Virus record (IMG/VR): IMGVR_UViG_3300002144_000072
Coordinates: 1-64,000 of that record
Length of the DNA: 64,000 bases
Origin: a virus
Direction: 5' to 3' (one strand)
Shown here: positions 32,494 to 39,135 of the stretch, piece after piece
Layout of the letters: every line of letters begins with the position of its first letter
Numbering within the stretch: the stretch's first letter is position 1
The notes under the pieces: generated by a model
Told to the model about the DNA's origin: nothing
The model's database searches: none
What the model saw: only the letters and a program-made list of their open reading frames with translations
Program-made: the position numbers and the translations under genes

Positions 32494-32958
32494 ATGTCAC
32501 TTGACAACGATGAACAAGAGTCGTATTATAAGTATATACAACGTAGATCTAAAGAAGAAGATAATAAAATGATTATTAAGCAAGACGTTCGCCCTAACAA
32601 AATGATTTGGGTGACATTTCGAAAAGAGGGTATGCACAAGTATCCTGCCGCACTAACTGATCCTGCTCTAGCTACAGGCGATGAGTATGATGTAAGTTTT
32701 CTAGGCTATCCGCATCGTCATATCTTCCACTTTAAAGTGTGGATTGGTATTACGCACGATGATCGCGATATTGAGTTCATTCAATTTAAACGCTGGTTGG
32801 AAAATCTGTACAAAGAAGGTACACTCCAACTTGATTTTAAGAGTTGCGAAATGATGTCAGGTGATTTATACGACAGCATTTCACAAAAGTATCCAGGCCG
32901 TGAGGTTTGGATTGAGGTCTCCGAAGACGGAGAAAATGGTTCATTTATTAAGTACTAA
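32494..32958 (+). CDS. Conserved protein of unknown function
   Basis: The frame opens at 32494 (154 residues), but a TTGACA-17-TATTAT promoter inside the first codons (32501-32529) would make the ATG at 32569 (MIIKQDVRPNKMIW, 129 residues) the first start. The N-terminal 25 residues are charged and the conserved-looking part begins at MIIKQ. It contains GREVWIEVSEDGENGSFIKY at the C-terminus. Unknown role. Confidence 0.5.
   Translation: MSLDNDEQESYYKYIQRRSKEEDNKMIIKQDVRPNKMIWVTFRKEGMHKYPAALTDPALATGDEYDVSFLGYPHRHIFHFKVWIGITHDDRDIEFIQFKRWLENLYKEGTLQLDFKSCEMMSGDLYDSISQKYPGREVWIEVSEDGENGSFIKY
32501..32529 (+). promoter_or_regulatory. Possible sigma70 promoter
   Basis: TTGACA (32501-32506), 17 nt, TATTAT (32524-32529); predicted start 32536, 33 nt before the internal ATG at 32569. 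Confidence 0.45.
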
Positions 32959-32970
32959 AGGAAAGCTATA

Positions 32971-33264
32971 ATGGCTAAGAACTACAAGGATTATTCCTAT
33001 TTCGCAAATCGCCCAGACGTTGTTAAAGTGTGGGAGGATCTCGAAGCGTATCTAGATTGGTGTAGATTCGAACTCCGAGAGTTCAATCCTGCGGACCTCT
33101 ATCGTAGAGATTCACAGAACTATGGTGCGTATCTGGCAAGTAAACGACCACGTCGCCCTTACCAAGGCAACAAGCCAAGGTTTGATAACAACAAGCCAAG
33201 GTTTGATAACAACAAGCCAAGGTTTGATAACAACAGTCCACGCTTTGAACGAGGTACTCGATAA
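32971..33264 (+). CDS. Small protein with C-terminal NKPRFDN repeats
   Basis: A 97-residue protein with a folded-looking N-terminal part (VVKVWEDLEAYLDWCRFELR) and a basic, disordered tail made of three perfect NKPRFDN repeats and a fourth degenerate copy (NSPRFER). AAAGGAAAG precedes the ATG. The tail, rich in Arg, Asn and Phe, could bind nucleic acid. Function unknown. Confidence 0.55.
   Translation: MAKNYKDYSYFANRPDVVKVWEDLEAYLDWCRFELREFNPADLYRRDSQNYGAYLASKRPRRPYQGNKPRFDNNKPRFDNNKPRFDNNSPRFERGTR
33169..33252 (+). repeat. 21-bp tandem repeat, three perfect copies plus one diverged
   Basis: Identical 21-bp units at 33169-33189, 33190-33210 and 33211-33231, then a diverged copy to 33252. 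Identity at the DNA level indicates recent expansion. Confidence 0.85.
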
Positions 33265-34335
33265 ATGGCAAGAGTTTTCCTTATTGACCTAGAAGCAGTT
33301 GAAACTCGCTATACGGGCCAGTGGAAAACTCACTTGCCTTTACTTCTTGAAAGGAACAAACACGATGTTCATGTTATATCAGGGCCTACGGATATCCCTA
33401 GTGCGACTACGCCTGGGGCTTTCCTTAACTTTGGCGGCACTAATATATATAAGGCTAGCCAAGTTGAGCAGATGGGTCGGCTTTTTTGCAACGGAGCCGT
33501 TCGCCCCGGCGATCATTTTATTTTTACTGATGCTTGGCACCCGGGTATTATCAACTTAAAGTACATGAGTGAATTGCTGGGCATTCCAGTAGTCACACAC
33601 GGCTTATGGCATGCTGGTAGTTATGATCCACAAGACTTCTTAGGACGTCTTGTTGGAGATAAGCCTTGGGTTAGACATGCTGAGAAGAGTTTCTTTTACG
33701 CATTTGACCACAACTACTTTGCCACAGACTTTCACATTGAAATGTTTTGCGAAGAACTTTTAGGCTGTATTGTTGGCTTACGTGAGAATCACGCCAATAA
33801 CAAAATTGTACGCACAGGTTGGCCTATGGAGTATATGCAGAATACACTAGCAATGTATAAGAACATGCCCAAGCGTGATCTTATTTTGTTTCCGCATCGT
33901 ATTGCTCCAGAGAAGCAGGTTGAAATCTTCCGTGACTTAAAAGAACACTTGCCGCAGTATGAGTTTGTTGTGTGCCAGGATCAACAGCTAACAAAGAATG
34001 AATATCATAATTTGTTAGGTGAAGCTAAACTTGTGTTCAGTGCTAACCTACAAGAAACACTGGGTATTAGTTGGTATGAAGGTGCAATAGTTGATGCTAT
34101 TCCTATGGTGCCAGATAGACTAAGCTACAGCGAAATGGCGTTTGAGGCGTTTAAGTACCCTAGCGAATGGGCCGAATCGTTTGAGTCTTATATAAAGTAT
34201 CGTCCGTTGGTAATCGAAAAGATCATCGACTATATGGAAAATTATAAAGATTACTTACCTCGCCTAAATAAACAAGTAAAGTTATTAACAGAAGATTATT
34301 TTAGTTGCAATCAGCTGTTAAAGATGTTAAACTAA
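33265..34335 (+). CDS. GT-B type glycosyltransferase-like protein
   Basis: A 356-residue protein with a two-lobe GT-B look. The C-terminal half contains LILFPHRIAPEKQVEIFRDL (the PHRIxPEK motif of family 4-like transferases) and ETLGISWYEGAIVDAIPMVP, a typical donor-site E-x7-E-type segment. A DNA-modifying role similar to T4 glucosyltransferases is possible given the nearby DNA-modification genes, but sugar donor and acceptor are unknown. Its start follows a GAGG site. Confidence 0.65.
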   Translation: MARVFLIDLEAVETRYTGQWKTHLPLLLERNKHDVHVISGPTDIPSATTPGAFLNFGGTNIYKASQVEQMGRLFCNGAVRPGDHFIFTDAWHPGIINLKYMSELLGIPVVTHGLWHAGSYDPQDFLGRLVGDKPWVRHAEKSFFYAFDHNYFATDFHIEMFCEELLGCIVGLRENHANNKIVRTGWPMEYMQNTLAMYKNMPKRDLILFPHRIAPEKQVEIFRDLKEHLPQYEFVVCQDQQLTKNEYHNLLGEAKLVFSANLQETLGISWYEGAIVDAIPMVPDRLSYSEMAFEAFKYPSEWAESFESYIKYRPLVIEKIIDYMENYKDYLPRLNKQVKLLTEDYFSCNQLLKMLN

Positions 34336-34342
34336 TTATAAC

Positions 34343-34358
34343 AGGTCATCCTCGACCT
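34343..34358 (+). promoter_or_regulatory. Small hairpin before the gene at 34374
   Basis: AGGTC (34343-34347) and GACCT (34354-34358) around a 6-nt loop ATCCTC, in the 38-bp gap, 7 nt before the CGGAG ribosome site. There is no T-run, so it is not a terminator; it may be a translational operator. Confidence 0.3.
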
Positions 34359-34373
34359 TAACTCGGAGAAAAA

Positions 34374-34766
34374 ATGCAATTAGTCAAAATACTAGAAGAC
34401 CTTACTTCTAATCAAGACGAATACAATGAGCTGTATAATACCGATCATTTATTTGTTATCAAAGGAAAAGACCTCGACGATCACGGTCTAATTGATGTCA
34501 TCAACGACATCGATCATCACGAGTGGTTTAGAAAACTGCGAGGTATGGGATTCGGTCCTGCAAAACTACACAACATCCATAACAATAAAGACTGGGTACA
34601 CGGATACATTATTGCTGTATCTAATCAAAATCTAACCAACTTTGAAAAGTTAGCTGTATTAGTTGGAATGAAACACGGGTATACATTTTCAAAAATAGAC
34701 ATCTTTCAATCTAAGAAAGAAAAAGTAGACACTCACTTTGATTCGCTATTTGAGGTAATTCAATGA
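34374..34766 (+). CDS. Conserved protein of unknown function
   Basis: A 130-residue alpha/beta protein, rich in His and Asp in the middle (LIDVINDIDHHEWFRKLRGM). GGAG site upstream and ATGA coupling to folE. I looked for a QueD (6-carboxytetrahydropterin synthase) signature because of its place before folE and found none: no HxH pair with the right spacing. Function unknown. Confidence 0.5.
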   Translation: MQLVKILEDLTSNQDEYNELYNTDHLFVIKGKDLDDHGLIDVINDIDHHEWFRKLRGMGFGPAKLHNIHNNKDWVHGYIIAVSNQNLTNFEKLAVLVGMKHGYTFSKIDIFQSKKEKVDTHFDSLFEVIQ

Positions 34767-35509
34767 CAGATAAAAAAGAAACAGGACTAGACGCTATGGC
34801 AGGTGATGGTGGCTATAGTGAAGGATATCTAGGCGATAACATTCGTGCTAGAATGAAACGTGATAAAAAGCGTTTCTGGGCAGGCGACAACATCAGCGAG
34901 TATGTACATTTTACAGATTTTGATAGACTTGTTGACGAAGCTACCGTCGCCTTTGAAGGCGTACTTGATGCACTGTTAATCGATCGTGAGAATGATCCTA
35001 ACTCGCAAGGTACTGCACGTAGACTTGCCAAGATGTACTTTAACGAAATTATGGCAGGGCGTTATGAATCTGCACCAGACGCAACAGCGTTTCCAAATGA
35101 CACCGAGGACAGATATGAAGGCATGTTGGTTGTACGTAGTGAGTTGCGTAGTATGTGTAGTCATCACCATCAGCCTGTCGCTGGGGTTGCCTACATTGGA
35201 ATTATTGCTGCTCAAAAGTTAATTGGTCTTAGCAAATATACTCGCATTGCACAGTGGTGTGCTAGACGAGGTACACTACAAGAAGAACTCTGCAACGACA
35301 TTGCTCGTGAGATCAGTAAGGCAACTGATAGTGAAAATGTAGCAGTTTACATTCAAGCAGTACACGGATGTTGTGAGAATCGTGGAATTATGGCGCATAG
35401 TAGTCTAACACAAACTACAGTATTGAAAGGTGCGTTCAATACAGATCAAAGCACAAAGAAAGAGTTCTTTGACAACATTAAACTACAACAGGAGTTTGCC
35501 TCAAGATGA
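34763..35509 (+). CDS. folE: GTP cyclohydrolase I (FolE)
   Basis: A 248-residue enzyme converting GTP to dihydroneopterin triphosphate, first step of folate and of 7-deazaguanine (preQ0) synthesis. Zinc ligands are C132 and H135 in RSMCSHHHQPVAGVAYIG and C203 in AVHGCCENRGIM, in the FolE order (C..HH....C). SKYTRIAQWCARRGTLQEEL and LTQTTVLKGAF complete the signature. In this setting with QueE and DpdA it most likely feeds DNA modification. ATGA-coupled on both sides. Confidence 0.9.
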   Translation: MTDKKETGLDAMAGDGGYSEGYLGDNIRARMKRDKKRFWAGDNISEYVHFTDFDRLVDEATVAFEGVLDALLIDRENDPNSQGTARRLAKMYFNEIMAGRYESAPDATAFPNDTEDRYEGMLVVRSELRSMCSHHHQPVAGVAYIGIIAAQKLIGLSKYTRIAQWCARRGTLQEELCNDIAREISKATDSENVAVYIQAVHGCCENRGIMAHSSLTQTTVLKGAFNTDQSTKKEFFDNIKLQQEFASR

Positions 35510-35931
35510 GTACTTGGTTTGCGCCGCTTAAAGATAATCTAATGGTACAACAGCAGATCGACGGCGCATGGCAACACATGGTTGGTGTGATTATGTTAAA
35601 TCAAACAGGAAGGAAGGCAGTGAAACTAACACTGCCCGAATTCTTATATTGGTTTCCTATGCCACAAAATCTGCTAGATGCTGACGAAGAGTTTGTTAAG
35701 AGTATTATCGCCCCGTTAGGAATGGTGAATGTTCGCTATACTCGTTTGTTTAGAATGACCCAAGACTTCTTGACATGGGACAGAAATGATGCTACAATAT
35801 TGTATGGCATTGGAAAGTATGGTTCTGATAGTTATGAAATCTTTTTTAAGAACAACTATAATGTAGAACCTACTGACAAAGAACTAAAACGTTATTTAGA
35901 AGAAGAGGTGTATTATATCTATGCTGCTTAA
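35506..35931 (+). CDS. MBD4-like HhH-GPD DNA glycosylase
   Basis: A 141-residue protein that aligns over its whole length with the glycosylase domain of MBD4: AWQHMVGVIMLNQTGRKAV (MBD4 [20 protein letters not shown]), FVKSIIAPLGMVNVRYTRL, then the HhH motif ILYGIGKYGSDSYEIF (MBD4 LHGIGKYGNDSYRIF) at 98-113 and the catalytic Asp D124 in EPTDKELKRY (MBD4 HPEDHKLNKY). MBD4 removes T or U mispaired with G. A repair or modified-base role is inferred. It is ATGA-coupled to folE. Confidence 0.8.
   Translation: MSTWFAPLKDNLMVQQQIDGAWQHMVGVIMLNQTGRKAVKLTLPEFLYWFPMPQNLLDADEEFVKSIIAPLGMVNVRYTRLFRMTQDFLTWDRNDATILYGIGKYGSDSYEIFFKNNYNVEPTDKELKRYLEEEVYYIYAA
35770..35798 (+). promoter_or_regulatory. Possible sigma70 promoter in the glycosylase gene
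   Basis: TTGACA (35770-35775), 17 nt, TACAAT (35793-35798); predicted start about 35805, upstream of the cupin gene at 35921. Confidence 0.35.
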
Positions 35932-36385
35932 ACTTTTAGAAAGAGTCGGTCGAAAGCGTATCATCTACGACCGTGTGCATAATGAACCTTACTTAGAACG
36001 CTACTACCTCTTTCTTAAAGAGCGTAAGAGTTTTCCTTTTAACGTATTCTTACACAAGTTCTTAAAAGGTGATCCGGACGATGTTCACGATCATCCTTGG
36101 CCTTATGCTACACTAATATTACGTGGGGGCTACTGGGAATACACTCCAGTGTTTACAGACGATGGCACAATGGTCGGGGAAGAAAAACACTGGCGTGGCC
36201 CTGGACATTTTAGAACGTGCCAACCAAACAGCTATCATAGAATTGAATTAGAACCAGGTATCACTGCTTGGACACTGTTCATGCCTGGTCCTCACAAACG
36301 TGAGTGGGGATTTTTAGTTAAGGATAAATGGGTACACAATGAACAGTATCTAGAAGGAAGAAGAATACATGGCAATGAATCATGA
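35921..36385 (+). CDS. Cupin-fold protein
   Basis: A 154-residue protein with a single cupin barrel. DDVHDHPWPYATLILRGGYW holds the first metal-type His motif and NSYHRIELEPGITAWTLFMP the second, followed by GPHKREWGFLV. A likely metal-dependent enzyme or sugar- or amino-acid-binding protein; the substrate cannot be told. Overlaps the glycosylase gene by 11 bp. Confidence 0.65.
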   Translation: MLLKLLERVGRKRIIYDRVHNEPYLERYYLFLKERKSFPFNVFLHKFLKGDPDDVHDHPWPYATLILRGGYWEYTPVFTDDGTMVGEEKHWRGPGHFRTCQPNSYHRIELEPGITAWTLFMPGPHKREWGFLVKDKWVHNEQYLEGRRIHGNES

Positions 36386-36557
36386 TGCAAAATCTAAAGA
36401 CGCAGAAACAGAACGACTGATGGCTGAATTTTTAGCCAAGGGCGGTGCGGTCACTAAAGGCAAAACTAAGCCCATGGCAAATGAATTAGGCATTAGCAAC
36501 TACACTTGGAATAATAAACTTACTAAAGCGGAGAAATCCGCAAAGGATGGAAAATGA
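36369..36557 (+). CDS. Conserved small basic protein
   Basis: A 62-residue Lys-rich protein with the element FLAKGGAVTKGKTKPMANEL. AAGGAAG site, 17-bp overlap with the cupin gene. Family unknown. A loosely similar GGxVTxxP element occurs in the protein at 7104. Confidence 0.5.
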   Translation: MAMNHDAKSKDAETERLMAEFLAKGGAVTKGKTKPMANELGISNYTWNNKLTKAEKSAKDGK

Positions 36558-37111
36558 TTAAAAAACATTATTACAGCTGGCAAGACGTAGAAACAATGTG
36601 TACTGATATATCGTTGCAGATGTATCAAGACAACTGGCGTCCTAATTATATTGTAGGTATTACTCGTGGTGGTAATGTTCCTGCTACTATTCTCAGCAAT
36701 ATGCTCGGCGTTCGATGCGAAGCACTTAAAGTTAGCCTACGTGACGACGAACAAGGGCCAGAAAGCAATTTATGGATGGCCGAAGATGCATTTGGATATA
36801 ACGATCCTCCCAAGAATGGCATCACAGGATCACGTTGGGATATTTCGCTGCGTAAGAATATTCTTATTGTAGATGATATTAACGATAGCGGTGCTACATT
36901 TAACTGGATTAAAGAAGATTGGCAGGGTAGTTGTTTGCCCGACGAAGCAGCTTGGAACACTGTTTGGGGCAACAATGTTCGGTTTGCAGTATTAACTGAA
37001 AACGGATCTAGTTCTTTTGATGATGTTTCGTACTATTCACACGCTGTAAACAAGTTAGAAGAAGATACTTGGTTAGTTTACCCGTGGGAGAAGGTAGGTC
37101 AATATGATTGA
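36554..37111 (+). CDS. Phosphoribosyltransferase (type I PRTase)
   Basis: A 185-residue protein with the PRPP motif ILIVDDINDSGATF (about 102-115) and the upstream loop YIVGITRGGNVPATILSNML. This is the layout of purine (xanthine/guanine/hypoxanthine) PRTases, which turn a free base and PRPP into a nucleotide. Base specificity is unclear. ATGA-coupled to the small gene before it. Could salvage purines released from host DNA. Confidence 0.8.
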   Translation: MIKKHYYSWQDVETMCTDISLQMYQDNWRPNYIVGITRGGNVPATILSNMLGVRCEALKVSLRDDEQGPESNLWMAEDAFGYNDPPKNGITGSRWDISLRKNILIVDDINDSGATFNWIKEDWQGSCLPDEAAWNTVWGNNVRFAVLTENGSSSFDDVSYYSHAVNKLEEDTWLVYPWEKVGQYD

Positions 37112-37337
37112 TACACGCATTGATGTGTACTGCACAGATAAAAATAAAAATGTTGACGGATATATTATAAATGTCAATAGGGGAAAGTTTCTAGAAATTG
37201 CCATTAACACTGTGAAAGTTAAGATGGCATTTGAAGCTAAACATGCTCACTATGTAGGCAATATGGCTGGCTACGAGTTTATCGTAAAGGACCGTGACTT
37301 GCCAGACGAACAACGAGAATATGCGAGAAAGCGATGA
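37104..37337 (+). CDS. Conserved small protein of unknown function
   Basis: A 77-residue beta-rich protein (VDGYIINVNRGKFLEIAINT). AGG site; overlaps the PRTase gene by 8 bp. Common in aquatic T4-like phages; no function known to me. Confidence 0.5.
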   Translation: MIDTRIDVYCTDKNKNVDGYIINVNRGKFLEIAINTVKVKMAFEAKHAHYVGNMAGYEFIVKDRDLPDEQREYARKR

Positions 37338-37723
37338 AAAAAGTTATTTTTTCAGAAGTAATGGACAAGGAAGATAGCAACGGTGCTCCTTGGACAGAAT
37401 TAGAGTACGACGACTTTCATGTTGCTGTGTACAAAGACAGCTATCCGGTCACAGAAGGTCACAGACTGTTTGTACCTAAGTATAATAATGTTGATGTTCT
37501 AAAAGATGCGTTTAACGATGCAGTTGATCGAGGTCTTAAAGGAATGTTAGACGGAGAGTGGGACGGCTTTAATATCGGTCTCAACGTTGGCGAAGTTGCA
37601 GGACAAACTTGCTCTTGGCCACATGTTCACTTAATTCCAAGAAGGAAAGGTGACATGGAAGACCCTCGTGGCGGGGTACGTCACGTTATACCAGAAAGAG
37701 GAAATTATAAATTATGGAAATGA
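37334..37723 (+). CDS. HIT-family nucleotide hydrolase/transferase
   Basis: A 129-residue protein with a HIT-like signature near residues 91-105 (GQTCSWPHVHLIPRRKGD). Only HVHLIP of the H-x-H-x-H triad is present; the position of the first His holds Trp or Ser, so activity may be reduced or changed. FHVAVYKDSYPVTEGHRLFV is the conserved N-terminal strand pair. Substrate probably a nucleotide conjugate. ATGA start. Confidence 0.7.
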   Translation: MKKVIFSEVMDKEDSNGAPWTELEYDDFHVAVYKDSYPVTEGHRLFVPKYNNVDVLKDAFNDAVDRGLKGMLDGEWDGFNIGLNVGEVAGQTCSWPHVHLIPRRKGDMEDPRGGVRHVIPERGNYKLWK

Positions 37724-37923
37724 GAGAAACTCTATTACAAGCTGTGCGTAATCATGCGTGGGGTCTTATTGAAAAACATCGTGCTAACGTAGAAGTATAT
37801 CTTGCTAATCCCGTTGGTATTGGCGAGCATTCTGATATTATTGAAGCCATCGAACACGAGCTTAAAGCTATAGCCGATTATCACGATCAGATCGAAGTAC
37901 TTGATAAATTTTTTAAAGACTAA
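37714..37923 (+). CDS. Conserved small protein of unknown function
   Basis: A 69-residue helical protein with YLANPVGIGEHSDIIEAIEH and an acidic C-terminus. A second ATG lies two codons in. Overlaps the HIT gene by 10 bp. Function unknown. Confidence 0.5.
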   Translation: MEMRETLLQAVRNHAWGLIEKHRANVEVYLANPVGIGEHSDIIEAIEHELKAIADYHDQIEVLDKFFKD

Positions 37924-38115
37924 ATGAATACAGTACATATTCGCTGGACTTCTAGTATAAACTGGAACGAATTGTGTATTAGGGTATTAGAACATTACGG
38001 ACTTCCAGGCGGCAAGTATACTACTAAACTAGATACTAATTGGATGGAATTTATTTTTAAAGATGAAAAGGATGCTTTTTTATGCAAGATAATGCTCAGC
38101 GAACATGGACAATAA
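37924..38115 (+). CDS. Conserved small protein of unknown function
   Basis: A 63-residue protein (HIRWTSSINWNELCIRVLEH; ends DAFLCKIMLSEHGQ). It starts directly after the previous stop and overlaps the next gene by 34 bp. No recognised domain. Confidence 0.5.
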   Translation: MNTVHIRWTSSINWNELCIRVLEHYGLPGGKYTTKLDTNWMEFIFKDEKDAFLCKIMLSEHGQ

Positions 38116-38282
38116 AACTCGAGGAAGATCCAGATACCGGTGATTTGGTTCTTCCATTTCCTCCAGACCTGCTAGCACAAGTAGGTTGGGATTTTGGAGA
38201 TACCCTAATTTGGGATGAAGGTAAAGACGGCACATTTATATTGTCAAAAAAGGTTGACAACGATTCAGAAAAGAGTGTATAA
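38082..38282 (+). CDS. AbrB/SpoVT-like small DNA-binding protein
   Basis: A 66-residue protein with the swapped-hairpin look of AbrB-type proteins: DTGDLVLPFPPDLLAQVGWD, then FGDTLIWDEGKDGTFILSKK. Such domains act as antitoxins or transition-state regulators. No toxin partner is seen next to it. Its end overlaps the queE promoter. Confidence 0.55.
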   Translation: MQDNAQRTWTIKLEEDPDTGDLVLPFPPDLLAQVGWDFGDTLIWDEGKDGTFILSKKVDNDSEKSV

Positions 38283-38283
38283 T
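38254..38283 (+). promoter_or_regulatory. Sigma70 promoter for queE, leaderless geometry
   Basis: TTGACA (38254-38259), 18 nt, TATAAT (38278-38283). With -10 at -12 to -7, +1 falls on 38290, the A of the queE ATG. There is no ribosome site in front of that ATG. Confidence 0.75.
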
Positions 38284-38289
38284 AATAAC

Positions 38290-39135
38290 ATGAGCAAATT
38301 AAAAATAGCAGAGCTGTTCTACAGCATTCAAGGTGAAGGACGCTACATGGGCGTTCCTTCTGTTTTCCTACGTGTCTTCGGATGCAATTTTAAATGTGCT
38401 GGATTCGGCATGCCTCGAGGAGAACTTTCAAACGAACTTGAGGCAATAGTATCTCGTGTTGCAGACTTTAAAGATTATAAAGAACTGCCACTAGTAAGTA
38501 CAGGATGTGACAGCTATGCTAGTTGGGATCCTCGTTTTAAACATTTAAGTCCAATGCTTACTAGTGAAGCTATTGTAGATCGTATTATGGAAATTCTTCC
38601 GCAAGATCACTGGAAGGACGAGCACCTGGTTATTACAGGCGGTGAGCCTTTACTAGGATGGCAACGTGCTTATCCAGATTTACTAAACAATCCTAAGATG
38701 CGTGACTTGAAAGAGATTACATTTGAAACAAATGGTACTCAGAAACTTACTCCGGAATTTAAAGGCTGGTTAGCTAAGTGGAACAGTACAGTTGGACATG
38801 AAGTCACATTTAGTGTAAGTGCTAAACTTCCATGTAGTGGCGAGAAGTGGGAAGAAGCGATCCTTCCAGAAGTTGTTTGTGAGTACGAAGAAGTAGGTAC
38901 AGCATACTTGAAGTTTGTTATTGCTACAGAACAAGACTTTGCTGATGCAGAACGTGCTGTTGAGGAATATCGTGCAGCAGGATTTAAAGGACACGTTTAC
39001 TTAATGCCAGTGGGTGGTGTAGAAAGCGTCTATGCATTAAACAATAAGAATGTAGCATTGTTAGCAATGAAGCATGGTTTGCGATATAGTGATAGATTGC
39101 AGGTACCCTTATTTAAAAACGAATGGGGTACTTAA
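38290..39135 (+). CDS. queE: QueE-like 7-carboxy-7-deazaguanine synthase (radical SAM)
   Basis: A 281-residue radical SAM enzyme. SIQGEGRYMGVPSVFLR and the FGCNFKC start match QueE. The cysteine motif is split: C32-x3-C36 is followed not by CD but by a 34-residue insert (AGFGMPRGELSNELEAIVSR...), and the expected C-D-T-like element reappears as GCDSYASW (C73). LVITGGEPLL follows at the normal distance. QueE makes the precursor of preQ0. In frame start codons upstream are within the promoter. Expected to work with FolE. Confidence 0.82.
   Translation: MSKLKIAELFYSIQGEGRYMGVPSVFLRVFGCNFKCAGFGMPRGELSNELEAIVSRVADFKDYKELPLVSTGCDSYASWDPRFKHLSPMLTSEAIVDRIMEILPQDHWKDEHLVITGGEPLLGWQRAYPDLLNNPKMRDLKEITFETNGTQKLTPEFKGWLAKWNSTVGHEVTFSVSAKLPCSGEKWEEAILPEVVCEYEEVGTAYLKFVIATEQDFADAERAVEEYRAAGFKGHVYLMPVGGVESVYALNNKNVALLAMKHGLRYSDRLQVPLFKNEWGT

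Noticed and set aside
33265-34335. T4 alpha- or beta-glucosyltransferase
   Set aside because: Only general GT-B motifs are visible; no hydroxymethylcytosine pathway (gp42) is seen in the window.
34343-34358. Terminator after the glycosyltransferase gene
   Set aside because: Stem is only 5 bp and there is no T-run.
34374-34766. QueD (6-carboxytetrahydropterin synthase) as identity of the gene before folE
   Set aside because: Zinc-binding His motif and catalytic Cys are absent; length and pattern do not fit.
38082-38282. Toxin-antitoxin pair around the AbrB-like gene
   Set aside because: No adjacent toxin-like gene; neighbours are conserved phage genes of another kind.
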